Shown here: positions 47,692-57,303 of the stretch, piece by piece
How the letters are laid out: each line of letters starts with the position of its first letter
Position numbering within the stretch: the stretch's first letter is position 1
Assembly: GCF_025823185.1 (NCBI RefSeq)
Contig: NZ_JACKVK010000011.1
Coordinates: 615-64,614, forward strand
Direction of reading: 5' to 3'
DNA length: 64,000 nucleotides
Source of the DNA: Mycobacterium yunnanensis
GTDB lineage: Bacteria > Actinomycetota > Actinomycetes > Mycobacteriales > Mycobacteriaceae
The notes under the pieces: generated by a model
Seen by the model: only the letters and a program-made list of their open reading frames with translations
What the model was told of the DNA's origin: nothing
Database searches by the model: none
Translations under genes and position numbers: made by a program

Positions 47692-49252
47692 CAGCAGCAC
47701 ACCCGTTCGGGTAGGTCGACCACCGGCGTGCCGTCGGCGTCGAGCCGGACGTCGACGCTCACCGCACGCGCGGGGTCCACGTCGGGAAAGTCGGCGCGGT
47801 GATGGCAGCCGCGGGACTCGAGCCGGGCCCGGGCCGCGGCGATGACTACCGACGCGGTAACCGTCAACGCCGCATCCTCGAAGTCGTTGCGCGAGTCGAG
47901 GTTCAGGGGCTGTGCGGTGCCGAGCAATTCGGCGACGCAGCTCAAGCCCTCGGCATCTCGGACCACCGAGGCGTGTCTGCTGGTGGCGCGTTGCAACGCA
48001 GGCCGGTCGACCGCAACGCGCGCGACGGGGTCGACGACGGCCCGCGGTGCGGCCGCGTCGGCGGCGTGTCCGGCGGCAGCCGAGCCGGCCCGGCGCCCGA
48101 CCACCAGACCCTCGAGCAGGCTGTTGGAGGCCAGCCGGTTGGCGCCGTGCATTCCGGTGCGGGCCACTTCACCCGCGGCGAAGAGCCCCGGTAAGGCGGT
48201 ACGCCCGTGGACGTCGGTGACGACGCCGCCGCAGCTGTAGTGCGCCCCCGGCACGACCGGGATGGGCGCGACGGTGGGGTCGACTCCGACGGCAAGGCAG
48301 GCGGCGGTGACGGTCGGGAACCGGCGGGCGAGGTCCGGCACGCCGCGCGCGTCGAGGTAGACGCACGGATCACCGGTCTGGGACAGGCGGGCGTCGACGG
48401 CCGCGGCCACCACGTCGCGAGGGGCGAGATCGCCCATCGGATGCACCCCAGCGGTGACGGAGACGCCGCGGGCGTCGACGAGGACGGCACCCTCGCCGCG
48501 CAGGGCTTCGGTGATGAGCGCGCGTCGGCCGCCGCCGGGGCCGCCGTAGAGCATGGTCGGGTGGAACTGGATGAACTCGACGTCGCCGACCGGCAACCCC
48601 GCCCACAGTGCAAGGGCGATCCCGTCGCCGGTCGAACCCTCGGGGTTGGTGGTCGCCGAGTACAGGTGGCCGAGGCCTCCGGTGGCGAGGACCACCGACG
48701 GTGCGTGGATGACGCCGAGGCCGTCGCGGTTGCGCACCAGGACCCCGGTGACGGCGCCGGCGTCCCGGATGACCTGTAGCGCAACGTGATCGAGGCGCAC
48801 GTCCAGGGTGCTTGCGGCGTGGTCGAGGGCACGCTGCACCTCGGCCCCGGTGGCGTCACCGCCGGCGTGGACGATGCGGCGCCGGGAGTGGCCACCCTCC
48901 CGCGTCAAGGACCACCGCCCAGGGGCGGATTCGTCGAACCGGGCACCGGCGCCGACCAGGTCGGCCACCGCGGAGTGCCCGTCGGCGACGATCGAGGTCA
49001 CCGCCGCGACGTCGCAGAGACCGCCGCCCGCGGCGACGGTGTCGGCGACGTGTGCCTCCACGGTGTCGTCGGTGCTCGGCACGACCACCGCGATGCCGCC
49101 CTGGGCGTAGAACGTCGCGGTGGCTCCCTCGGCGCGGGAGGCCTTGCTCAGCACCACGACCCGGCTGCCGCGGCGGTGCGCCGCCAATGCGGCGGCCAGG
49201 CCCGCGACGCCGGTGCCGACGACGACGACGTCGGCGCGCTGCTGCCAGGTGG

Positions 49253-49256
<4 letters not shown>
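47691..49256 (-). CDS. nadB: L-aspartate oxidase
   Basis: The protein has 521 residues. This FAD enzyme forms iminoaspartate for quinolinate synthesis. FAD motif VVVGTGVAGLAAALAAHRRG, GREGGHSRRRIVHAGGD-type segment TREGGHSRRRIVHAGGDATG, FHPTMLYGGPGGGRRALITEALRGEGA, and GMHGANRLASNSLLEGLVVGRRA are all typical. ATG 49256 overlaps the nadA stop as ATGA. Confidence 0.96.
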
Positions 49257-50302
<1,046 letters not shown>

Positions 50303-50326
50303 GGCGGCTCCTTTGGTCCTGACGGG

Positions 50327-50349
50327 GTTTTCGACTTATGATCGAAAAC
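50327..50349. promoter_or_regulatory. Perfect 8-7-8 inverted repeat between nadA and the NrtR-like gene
   Basis: GTTTTCGA and TCGAAAAC flank a 7-base spacer (CTTATGA). The dyad covers TATGAT (50337-50342), a -10 placed so that transcription would begin at ATG 50350, and lies 24 bases before nadA. This is the expected position for an operator controlling both directions. Confidence 0.75.
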
Positions 50350-51042
50350 ATGCTTGATCCTAGCACCGCACACGAAGTGCTCGCCGTCGTGTTTCAAGTT
50401 CGACAGCTCGCGACCCCTCGTCCGCAGCTCAGCGTGCTGCTGTGGGAGCGGGCCATGGAACCCCAGCGCGGTGCGTGGTCGCTGCCCGGCGGTCGGCTAC
50501 GGCACGACGAGGACATGACCAGTTCGGTTCGCCGTCAACTCGCCGAGAAGGTCGACCTGCGCGAGGTCGCCCATCTCGAGCAGCTGGCGGTGTTCTCCGA
50601 CCCCGCCCGGGTGCCAGGTCCGCGCACCATTGCCTCGACGTTCCTCGGCCTGGTGCCCTCCCCCGCCACCCCCGAGCTGCCGCCCGACACCCGGTGGCAC
50701 CCCGTGGACGCGCTGCCGCCGATGGCCTTCGACCATCGACCCATGATCGTCAACGCCCACGCCAGGCTGATCGCCAAGCTGTCCTACACCAACATCGGAT
50801 TTGCCTTGGCGCCTAGGGAATTCGCGCTGTCCACCCTGAAGGACGTGTACGACGCCGCGCTCGGCTACCACGTGGACGCCACGAATCTGCAACGCGTCCT
50901 GGCCCGGCGCGGCGTCATCGTCGCGACCGGGACCACCGCAAAGTCCGGGCGCAGCGGCGGCCGGCCCGCCGCGCTGTACCGCTTCACCGAGGCCCGGTAC
51001 CGGGTGACCGACGAGTTCGCCGCGCTGCGCCCACCGAGCTGA
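50350..51042 (+). CDS. nrtR: NrtR-like Nudix-domain transcriptional regulator of NAD synthesis
   Basis: The protein has 230 residues. The N-terminal Nudix fold (about 8-135) has a degenerate Nudix box, GGRLRHDEDMTSSVRRQLAEKVDL, lacking the catalytic REXXEE pattern, so it probably senses ADP-ribose or a relative rather than hydrolysing it. The C-terminal winged helix (about 150-225) includes EFALSTLKDVYDAALGYHVDATNLQRVLARRG and SGGRPAALYRF. It is divergent from nadABC. ATG 50350 is preferred over 50338 because it leaves the dyad upstream and fits a leaderless start. In M. smegmatis a regulator of this type represses nad genes (from memory). Confidence 0.87.
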   Translation: MLDPSTAHEVLAVVFQVRQLATPRPQLSVLLWERAMEPQRGAWSLPGGRLRHDEDMTSSVRRQLAEKVDLREVAHLEQLAVFSDPARVPGPRTIASTFLGLVPSPATPELPPDTRWHPVDALPPMAFDHRPMIVNAHARLIAKLSYTNIGFALAPREFALSTLKDVYDAALGYHVDATNLQRVLARRGVIVATGTTAKSGRSGGRPAALYRFTEARYRVTDEFAALRPPS

Positions 51043-51090
51043 ACTGCGCCCCCAATAGGTTTTAAGGAATCGATAAGAGACAATGGCGCG

Positions 51091-52443
51091 ATGGACTCTG
51101 GCAATGCCGCCGTCTCGACCGGCGCCGAGTGGATCGGGCGACCGATTCACGAAGAGCTTCGACGCAAGGTCAGGCCGCTGCGGCCCGAGGACGACCCGTT
51201 CTACCTTCCGCCCGACGGATTCGAACACGCCAACCCCGGCACGGTGCTGCGGTCCCGCGACGTCGAGCTCGCCTTTCTCGGTCTGATCCCGCAACGGCTG
51301 ACCGCCACCCAGCTGCTCTACCGCTCCACGGACCTCAACGGATTGCCGCAGGCCGTCGCGACCACGGTCGTCGTACCCGCGGATCGACCGGCAGGCAGCA
51401 AGGGGCCGATCCTGTCGTACCAGTGCGCCATCGACGCCGTGGCCGCCAGCTGCTTCCCCTCCTACGCGCTGCGGCGCGGTGCGAGAGCCACCGGCGCCCT
51501 GGCCCAGGTCGAATTCCTGCTGATCTCCGCGGCGCTGGCGGAGGGCTGGGCGGTGTCCATTCCCGACCACGAGGGTCCCCTTGGCATCTGGGGTGCGCCG
51601 TACGAACCCGGCTACCACGTGCTCGACGGGCTGCGCGCGGCCGTGACCACCGAGTCGCTCAACCTCTCCGAGGAAGCCCCCATGGGCCTGTGGGGCTACT
51701 CCGGCGGCGGTCTGGCCACCGCGTGGGCCACCGAGGTGCACGCGACCTACGCCCCCGAACTCAACGTCGTCGGGGCGGTGCTCGGCTCGCCGGTCGGCGA
51801 CCTGGGCAACACGTTCCGCCGCCTCAACGGCAGCTTCTACTCCGGCCTGCCCGCCTTGGTGGTCGCCGCGCTGTCGCACGTCTACCCCGACCTGGACCGC
51901 GTGATCAACCAGCACGTCACCGTCGAGGGCAAGACGATGCTGACCGACATCCAGAAGATGACGACCGCGCAGGCCGTCATCAAGCTGATTCGCAAGGACA
52001 TGGGCACCATGGTCGACACGCCGCTGGAGAACATCCTGCGCTCGCCCGAGGTGCAGCACGTGTTCGACAGCATCAAGCTCGGCACCGCGGCTCCCAGCTT
52101 CCCGGTGCTGGTCGTGCAGGCCGTACACGACCGCATCGTGTCCGTCGACGACATCGACGCGCTGACCGCGACCTACAGCAGGGGCGGCGCGGACGTCACC
52201 TACCACCGCGACTTGCTCAGCGAGCACATGCTGCTGCACCCGTTGTCGGCCCCGATGACGCTGCGTTGGTTGCGGGACCGCTTCGCGGGCAGGCCGTCGT
52301 CGAGCAAGCGGGCGCGGACGAAGTGGCCGACGTTGCTGAACCCGTCGACCTACCGGGGCATGCTCCGGCTCGGTCTCATCTCGGCGAAGGTGGCCACGGG
52401 TCGGAAGGTGGATCGGCTGCCGTTGTCGGAGCTGGACCGCTGA
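51091..52443 (+). CDS. Secretory lipase-family (alpha/beta hydrolase) protein
   Basis: The protein has 450 residues. The nucleophile elbow is GLWGYSGGGLATAW, with AIPDHEGP-type SIPDHEGPLGIWGAPYEPG near it; the likely acid and base are in VVQAVHDRIVSVDDID and LLSEHMLLHPL. The layout matches the LIP (secretory lipase) family, as does the gene at this place in M. tuberculosis (Rv1592c, from memory). No clear signal peptide is seen. Its last 68 bases overlap the convergent DUF2567 gene. Confidence 0.83.
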   Translation: MDSGNAAVSTGAEWIGRPIHEELRRKVRPLRPEDDPFYLPPDGFEHANPGTVLRSRDVELAFLGLIPQRLTATQLLYRSTDLNGLPQAVATTVVVPADRPAGSKGPILSYQCAIDAVAASCFPSYALRRGARATGALAQVEFLLISAALAEGWAVSIPDHEGPLGIWGAPYEPGYHVLDGLRAAVTTESLNLSEEAPMGLWGYSGGGLATAWATEVHATYAPELNVVGAVLGSPVGDLGNTFRRLNGSFYSGLPALVVAALSHVYPDLDRVINQHVTVEGKTMLTDIQKMTTAQAVIKLIRKDMGTMVDTPLENILRSPEVQHVFDSIKLGTAAPSFPVLVVQAVHDRIVSVDDIDALTATYSRGGADVTYHRDLLSEHMLLHPLSAPMTLRWLRDRFAGRPSSSKRARTKWPTLLNPSTYRGMLRLGLISAKVATGRKVDRLPLSELDR

Positions 52444-53053
52444 TCCCGGACGGCACGAGAAGGACGGGCACCTCTTCGGGCGGCCACGCGCCGAGGTCGT
52501 CACGCTTGGTGGACAGCGCGCACAGGGCGTAGACCAGCGCGGCCACCCCCGCGGGGATGACGACCGACGCCGCGATCTGGAACGGGCCGCTGCCGAAGAA
52601 GACCGAGGCCGCCTCGTGGGTGTAGAACACCCGGTGCTCCGGCGAGACGGGTGCCCCCATCACGTCGACCGCGCCGTGCCGCCACCGCGCCACCGCGGCC
52701 CCCACGCCCGCTGCGGCACCCGAGGCCAGAAGCGACCCCACTGCGAGGGCCGCCACCATCACGGGGCCCCGGTGCGACCGCCACTGCCACGTCGCGACCG
52801 CGGCGGCCACCGCCATCACGAACAACAGCCCGGTCATCACGAAGGCGCCAAGGAACAAGAGGTCGGATTCGTCGCCGACGTACCCCCGGACGCGGTCACC
52901 GGACTTGGTCAACGCGATCACCAGTTGAATCGGCGGGGCGAGCCACGCCCAGGCCAGCCCGACCACGACACCGGCGACGACCAGAGCCGCCACCACTCGG
53001 ATCGCGGCCTGAACCCGGGAGAGACGCGGCGGTTCCGTCGAAGTCGTCGTCAT
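52376..53053 (-). CDS. DUF2567-like membrane protein
   Basis: The protein has 225 residues from ATG 53053, overlapping the bsaP stop as ATGA. It has four membrane helices: AIRVVAALVVAGVVVGLAWAW, LFLGAFVMTGLLFVMAVAAAVA, MVAALAVGSLLASGAAAGVGAAVA and IAASVVIPAGVAALVYAL. A Pro-rich tail (PTTAADPPSDPWPPS) follows. It is the third gene after bioB and bsaP; whether it helps biotin metabolism is unknown. Confidence 0.8.
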   Translation of the reverse strand: MTTTSTEPPRLSRVQAAIRVVAALVVAGVVVGLAWAWLAPPIQLVIALTKSGDRVRGYVGDESDLLFLGAFVMTGLLFVMAVAAAVATWQWRSHRGPVMVAALAVGSLLASGAAAGVGAAVARWRHGAVDVMGAPVSPEHRVFYTHEAASVFFGSGPFQIAASVVIPAGVAALVYALCALSTKRDDLGAWPPEEVPVLLVPSGISGPAPTTAADPPSDPWPPSPR

Positions 53054-53250
53054 CGCTTCATGTCCAGATCCTTCGAGTCGAGCGCGCCGTGCCTCGAGCA
53101 CGTCGCCGACCACCCGTCCGGGCGGACCTGCACGATCATCCGCCGACCACAATCGGCGCAGAACCGCGGGGGTTCCAACCCAAGGCGGGCGGCGGCCGGC
53201 ACACTGCCGCCGGCCGGCTCGCCGGTGTAGACGTTGAACTTGGCCGCCAT
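53050..53250 (-). CDS. bsaP: Biotin synthase auxiliary protein
   Basis: The protein has 66 residues. It contains a CADC motif (PPRFCADCGRRMIVQVRP) and a further Cys in WSATCSRHG. Proteins of this kind, encoded just after bioB in mycobacteria, are reported to be needed for BioB activity, probably through iron-sulfur chemistry. ATG 53250 follows the bioB TAG with no gap, so the two are translationally linked. Confidence 0.86.
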   Translation of the reverse strand: MAAKFNVYTGEPAGGSVPAAARLGLEPPRFCADCGRRMIVQVRPDGWSATCSRHGALDSKDLDMKR

Positions 53251-54270
53251 CTAGATGGTCGCGTTGAGTGCCTTGATCGGCATCTGCAGGTCCTCGAGCA
53301 GTTCGAGATCGGACTCCGCGGGACGGCCGAGCGTGGTCAGGTAATTGCCCACGATGACGGCGTTGATGCCGCCGAGCATGCCCTGCTTGGCGCCCAGATC
53401 CCCCAGCGTGATCTCGCGGCCACCGGCGAAGCGCAGCATGGTGCGCGGCATCGCCAGCCGGAACGCGGCCACGGCCCGCAGCGCGTCGGCGGCAGGAAGC
53501 ACCTCGAGGTCGCCGAAGGGTGTTCCCGGACGCGGGTTGAGGAAGTTCAGCGGCACCTCGTGCGGGTCGAGCTCGGCGAGGTTGGCGGCGAACTCCGCGC
53601 GCTGCTCCAACGACTCGCCCATGCCGAGGATGCCGCCGCAGCAGACCTCCATGCCTGCCGCTCGCACCATTTCCAGCGTGCCCCAGCGCTCCTCCCACGT
53701 GTGAGTGGTGACCACGTTGGTGAAGTAGGACCGCGCGGTCTCCAGATTGTGGTTGTAGCGGTGCACGCCCATCTCGGCGAGCCGGTCGACCTGCTCCTGG
53801 GTCAGCATGCCCAGCGAGCACGCGATCTGGATGTCGACCTCGTTGCGGATGGCTTCGATTCCGGCGGCGACCTGGGCCAGCAGCCGCTCGTCGGGCCCGC
53901 GGACCGCGGCCACGATGCAGAATTCGGTGGCCCCGGACTTCGCGGTCTGCTTGGCCGCCTCCACCAGGCTGGGGATGTCGAGCCACGCGCTGCGCACGGG
54001 CGACGCGAAGAGCCCGGACTGCGAGCAGAAGTGGCAGTCCTCGGGGCACCCACCGGTCTTGAGGCTGATGATGCCCTCGACCTCGACCTCGGGACCGCAC
54101 CACTTCATGCGCACCTCGTGGGCCAGCGCGAGGAGTTCCTCGAGGCGCTCGTCGGGCAGCTGGAGCACTGCGAGCACCTGCTCCTGGGTGAGGCCCTCGC
54201 CGCGCTCGAGCACCTGCTCTCGAGCCAGACCCACCACGTCCGCGCCCACCCCTGAAGCCATCTGCGTCAC
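53251..54270 (-). CDS. bioB: Biotin synthase
   Basis: The protein has 339 residues. This radical SAM enzyme inserts sulfur into dethiobiotin. The SAM cluster cysteines are in GGCPEDCHFCSQSG. HRYNHNLETARSYF and GGILGMGESLEQRAEF are family motifs, and the LRFAGGREITLGDLG region includes the conserved Arg of the second cluster. AGGAGGAG lies upstream of GTG 54270. A BioQ-like box overlaps its promoter. Confidence 0.97.
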   Translation of the reverse strand: MTQMASGVGADVVGLAREQVLERGEGLTQEQVLAVLQLPDERLEELLALAHEVRMKWCGPEVEVEGIISLKTGGCPEDCHFCSQSGLFASPVRSAWLDIPSLVEAAKQTAKSGATEFCIVAAVRGPDERLLAQVAAGIEAIRNEVDIQIACSLGMLTQEQVDRLAEMGVHRYNHNLETARSYFTNVVTTHTWEERWGTLEMVRAAGMEVCCGGILGMGESLEQRAEFAANLAELDPHEVPLNFLNPRPGTPFGDLEVLPAADALRAVAAFRLAMPRTMLRFAGGREITLGDLGAKQGMLGGINAVIVGNYLTTLGRPAESDLELLEDLQMPIKALNATI

Positions 54271-54295
54271 TCCGCCACTCCTCCTGCACCATGAA

Positions 54296-54312
54296 CCTGA
54301 ACGGTGTTTAGG
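54296..54312. promoter_or_regulatory. BioQ-like box between bioB and bioQ
   Basis: CCTGAAC-GGT-GTTTAGG is a 7-3-7 dyad with one mismatch, matching the perfect box at 57287-57303. It overlaps TAGGCT (54309-54314, plus, for bioQ) and TAGCCT (54315-54310, minus, for bioB), so one bound repressor could close both promoters. Confidence 0.8.
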
Positions 54313-54320
54313 CTACAGGG

Positions 54321-54953
54321 GTGCACTCCGCCCGACGCCACGCCCGGTCAGATGTGGTCGACATGGCCGTCAAGCTGCTCGACGACTACGGGATCGCCGA
54401 CCTCACGATGCGTCGGTTGGCGCGCGAGCTCGGCCTCACACCCGGTGCGCTCTACTGGCACTTCGCCGACAAGCAAGCCCTCCTCGGCGCCGTCGCCGAC
54501 CGGATCCTCGCGACCACCACGTCGCCGGCGGACCCGGCTCCGTGGGCCGACCGCGTGCACGCCATCTGCACCGGCCTGCGCAACGCGCTGCTGTCGACCA
54601 CCGACGGCGCCGAACTCGTCTCGGCGAGCTTCGCGGCGGGCAAGTCCGAGCAGATGGCCGCGATCCTGGACCGGCTCGCCGAGGCCGCGGCAGAGGCGGG
54701 CATCGACGCGGCCCACGCCGACCTGGCGGCCCGCTCGGTGCTCTACTACGTGCTGGGCTTCACCGCCGACGAACAGTCCCGGCTGCAGTGGGACGCCGCG
54801 GGTGCGCTGACGGAGGGCCAGTCGGCGATGACGTCGAACCCCAACGCCCGCTTCAGCTTTGGGCTGGGCCTGCTGGTCGACGGGATGGCCGCACACGCCG
54901 CTGCGTCACGCGATCACCGTGGCGACCCTGGCGTCACCGTCCCAGCGCCGTAG
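54321..54953 (+). CDS. bioQ: TetR-family repressor of biotin genes
   Basis: The protein has 210 residues. The N-terminal TetR helix-turn-helix is seen in AVKLLDDYGIADLTMRRLARELGLTPGALYWHFADKQALLGAVADRI. The C-terminal ligand domain includes LYYVLGFTADEQSRLQWD. It is divergent from bioB with the box described above, as known for mycobacterial BioQ. GTG 54321 lies 6 bases after a TAGGCT -10, so the transcript is probably leaderless. Its end overlaps the convergent RNA ligase-like gene by 48 bases. Confidence 0.9.
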   Translation: MHSARRHARSDVVDMAVKLLDDYGIADLTMRRLARELGLTPGALYWHFADKQALLGAVADRILATTTSPADPAPWADRVHAICTGLRNALLSTTDGAELVSASFAAGKSEQMAAILDRLAEAAAEAGIDAAHADLAARSVLYYVLGFTADEQSRLQWDAAGALTEGQSAMTSNPNARFSFGLGLLVDGMAAHAAASRDHRGDPGVTVPAP

Positions 54954-55424
54954 CCCGGCGAAGGCGCCCACCACGTCGTCGGCCGCCACGACCTCCAGCG
55001 CCGCGGCGAGGTCGGCGGCCACCAACCGGCGGGCCAGCGTCACGTGCGGCGTCCACTGCCCCGGTCGGGCGTGCGGAAACGGACCCGACGGCGTAGCGGG
55101 TGCGCACACCTCGTCGACTGCGGCATGCACGCTCAGCAGCCCGGCGGACGGCACGATCAACCGAGCCACGACCGCCGACGTGCGGCCGAACACCAGCGGG
55201 GCACCCACGCGGCACGGCAACGGAAGCCGAGCGGCCAGCGCGCCCAAGGCCTCGTCCACCGCCGGGTCGAGGTGTTCGGCGACGGTGAGCGTCACGTGGG
55301 GACGGTTGGTCGGCGACCGGTGGCGGGCCTGACTCGGCAACCCCGCCTCGGCCAGGGCGGCCCACTGCACGCGGATGGCGGCGTCGGTGGCCTCGTCGAA
55401 CAGCAATTCCACGGAGTGGGCCAC
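54906..55424 (-). CDS. 2'-5' RNA ligase / 2H phosphoesterase-family protein
   Basis: The protein has 172 residues. Two catalytic HxTx motifs are present, RPHVTLTV and TPHVTLAR, the hallmark of 2H phosphoesterases, which act on 2',3'-cyclic or 2'-5' RNA bonds. Substrate unknown. GTG 55424 follows the bioD TAG by 2 bases, so it is co-transcribed with bioFD. It is odd company for biotin genes. Confidence 0.85.
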   Translation of the reverse strand: MAHSVELLFDEATDAAIRVQWAALAEAGLPSQARHRSPTNRPHVTLTVAEHLDPAVDEALGALAARLPLPCRVGAPLVFGRTSAVVARLIVPSAGLLSVHAAVDEVCAPATPSGPFPHARPGQWTPHVTLARRLVAADLAAALEVVAADDVVGAFAGLRRWDGDARVATVIA

Positions 55425-55426
55425 GA

Positions 55427-56101
55427 CTAGAGACTCCGCACCCATTCGGTGTCGAAGGCGGCCGCGCTGAGCTCGGCGAAGGCCTGCGGCGCCAGCGCGC
55501 CCGCACCACTCGGCAGGACCGCGCGCACCGGTGCAATGTCTTGCAGCGCAACGCGATTGGTCTCCTCGACGACTCCCGGTGTGGCAGGCCACGACCCCAC
55601 CACCAGACCGGCGCAGCGAACACCGGCCCCGGCAAGGGATTCCACGGTGAGGCCGGCGTGGTTCAGCGTTCCGAGGCCCGCCCTCGCCACGACGAGCACC
55701 GCAGCGCCACGCTCGACGGCCAGATCCCGAAGGGTCACTCCCCCGGCGCCGAGCTCGACCAGCAGCCCGCCCGCACCCTCGACGACGACGAGCCGCCCGG
55801 GCACCGTCGCCTGCTCGATCAGGTCGACGAGCTCCGCTCGGGTCGGCAACGGCTGCCCGGCCCGATGCGCCGCGGCGACCGGTGCCAGCGGCTCCGGGTA
55901 ACGCCACCCCGGGAACAGCGCCTCGACGCCGGAGAGCCGCCCAATCTCCCGTAGGTCGTCGTCCCCGTCGGCGATACCGGTCTGGACGGGCTTGCACACC
56001 GCCACGTCCAGACCCGCCAGCCGGGCATGGCACGCCAGGGCCGCCGTCGCGATCGTCTTGCCGACACCGGTGTCGGTGCCGGTGACGATGAGCGTGCTCA
56101 T
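55427..56101 (-). CDS. bioD: Dethiobiotin synthetase
   Basis: The protein has 224 residues. It closes the ureido ring of DAPA with CO2 and ATP. Walker A is VTGTDTGVGKTIATAALA, with CKPVQTG and VVEGAGGLLVEL following. ATG 56101 overlaps the bioF stop as ATGA. Confidence 0.96.
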   Translation of the reverse strand: MSTLIVTGTDTGVGKTIATAALACHARLAGLDVAVCKPVQTGIADGDDDLREIGRLSGVEALFPGWRYPEPLAPVAAAHRAGQPLPTRAELVDLIEQATVPGRLVVVEGAGGLLVELGAGGVTLRDLAVERGAAVLVVARAGLGTLNHAGLTVESLAGAGVRCAGLVVGSWPATPGVVEETNRVALQDIAPVRAVLPSGAGALAPQAFAELSAAAFDTEWVRSL

Positions 56102-57258
56102 CGGGGGCTCGACGAGCGCGCCAGCGACAGCACGTCGGTCAGCACGCCGCATGCCAGGTCGACCTCCTCGGCGGTCAGCGACGCCCGCGCCGTCAAGCGC
56201 AGCCGCGACGTCCCGGCCGGCACCGACGGCGGACGGAAGCACCCCACCCGAAGCCCACGATCCAGGCAGGCCGCGGCGGCCGCCAGCGCCACCTCGGGCT
56301 CACCGAGCACGACGGACACGACCGCCGACTCCGGCTCGAGGGGCACCCCGCACGTCGTCGCCAGGGTGGCCGCGTGCCGCAGCACCGCCTCGGCCCGCCA
56401 GGGTTCGTCGACCAGCACCTCCAGTGCGGCGAGCGCCGCGCCCACCGCGGCCGGCGCGAGACCGGTGTCGAAGATGAACGACCGGGCGGCGTCGACCAGG
56501 TGGGCGCGCACCGCGGCCGGGCCCAGCACCACGCCACCCTGACTGCCGAGCGCCTTGGACAGCGTCGTCGTCACCACCACGTCGGGGGCGCCCGCGAGGC
56601 CCACCTCGGCGACCAGGCCGCGGCCGCCCTCACCGCGCACGCCGAGCCCGTGGGCCTCGTCGACGACCAGCAACGCCCCGTGGCGGCGGCACACGTCGTG
56701 CAGATCCCGCAGCGGAGCCAAGACACCGTCGGCGCTGAACACCGAGTCGGTCACCACCACGGCGCGCTCCTCGGAGCGGTCCCGCAGCGCCGCGTCCACG
56801 GCGTCGACGTCACGATGCGGGGTCACCACGACCCGCGCCCTCGACAACCGGCACGCGTCGACGAGCGAGGCGTGGGTCAGCGCGTCGGACACCACGACGG
56901 ACCTGGGGCCCGACAGCGCCACCACGGCCCCGAGGTTGGCGGTGTAGCCGGAGGAGAAGACCAATGCGGACTCGGCACCGACGAACTGGGCGAGTGCCGT
57001 CTCGAACCGTTCGTGCAAGGCGGTGTTCCCGGTCACCAGCCGCGAGCCCGTCGAGCCGGCACCCCATTCGCGCAGGGCGCGGACGCCACCGTCGACGACG
57101 CGGGGATGCTGCGACAATCCGAGGTAGTCGTTGGAGGCGAGGTCCAGGCCGACGTCACCGGCTTCGCGGACGCGCAGCGCTCGTCGCAGCCCCGCCTCGC
57201 GGCGCTGCCGTTCGACGTCGTCGAGCCACGCCAGCGGGGAGGTCATCGCACGCGTCAC
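56098..57258 (-). CDS. bioF: 8-amino-7-oxononanoate synthase
   Basis: The protein has 386 residues. This PLP enzyme condenses pimeloyl-thioester with alanine. The PLP Lys lies in TTLSKALGSQGGVV. ASNDYLGLSQHPRV, FSSGYTANLGAV and VVDEAHGLGVRGEGG are typical. GGAAGGA stands 7 bases before GTG 57258; ATG 57246 is an alternative. TAACCT (57306-57301, minus) is its likely -10 beside the perfect BioQ box. Confidence 0.96.
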   Translation of the reverse strand: MTRAMTSPLAWLDDVERQRREAGLRRALRVREAGDVGLDLASNDYLGLSQHPRVVDGGVRALREWGAGSTGSRLVTGNTALHERFETALAQFVGAESALVFSSGYTANLGAVVALSGPRSVVVSDALTHASLVDACRLSRARVVVTPHRDVDAVDAALRDRSEERAVVVTDSVFSADGVLAPLRDLHDVCRRHGALLVVDEAHGLGVRGEGGRGLVAEVGLAGAPDVVVTTTLSKALGSQGGVVLGPAAVRAHLVDAARSFIFDTGLAPAAVGAALAALEVLVDEPWRAEAVLRHAATLATTCGVPLEPESAVVSVVLGEPEVALAAAAACLDRGLRVGCFRPPSVPAGTSRLRLTARASLTAEEVDLACGVLTDVLSLARSSSPR

Positions 57259-57286
57259 GTCGGGATCCTTCCGAAACTCGCACCCA

Positions 57287-57303
57287 CCTGAACGGCGTTC
57301 AGG
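57287..57303. promoter_or_regulatory. Perfect BioQ-like box upstream of bioF
   Basis: CCTGAAC-GGC-GTTCAGG is a perfect 7-3-7 dyad. It overlaps the bioA stop codon (57299-57301) and adjoins the putative bioF -10. It gives the bioF-bioD-RNA ligase set its own control point. Confidence 0.85.
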
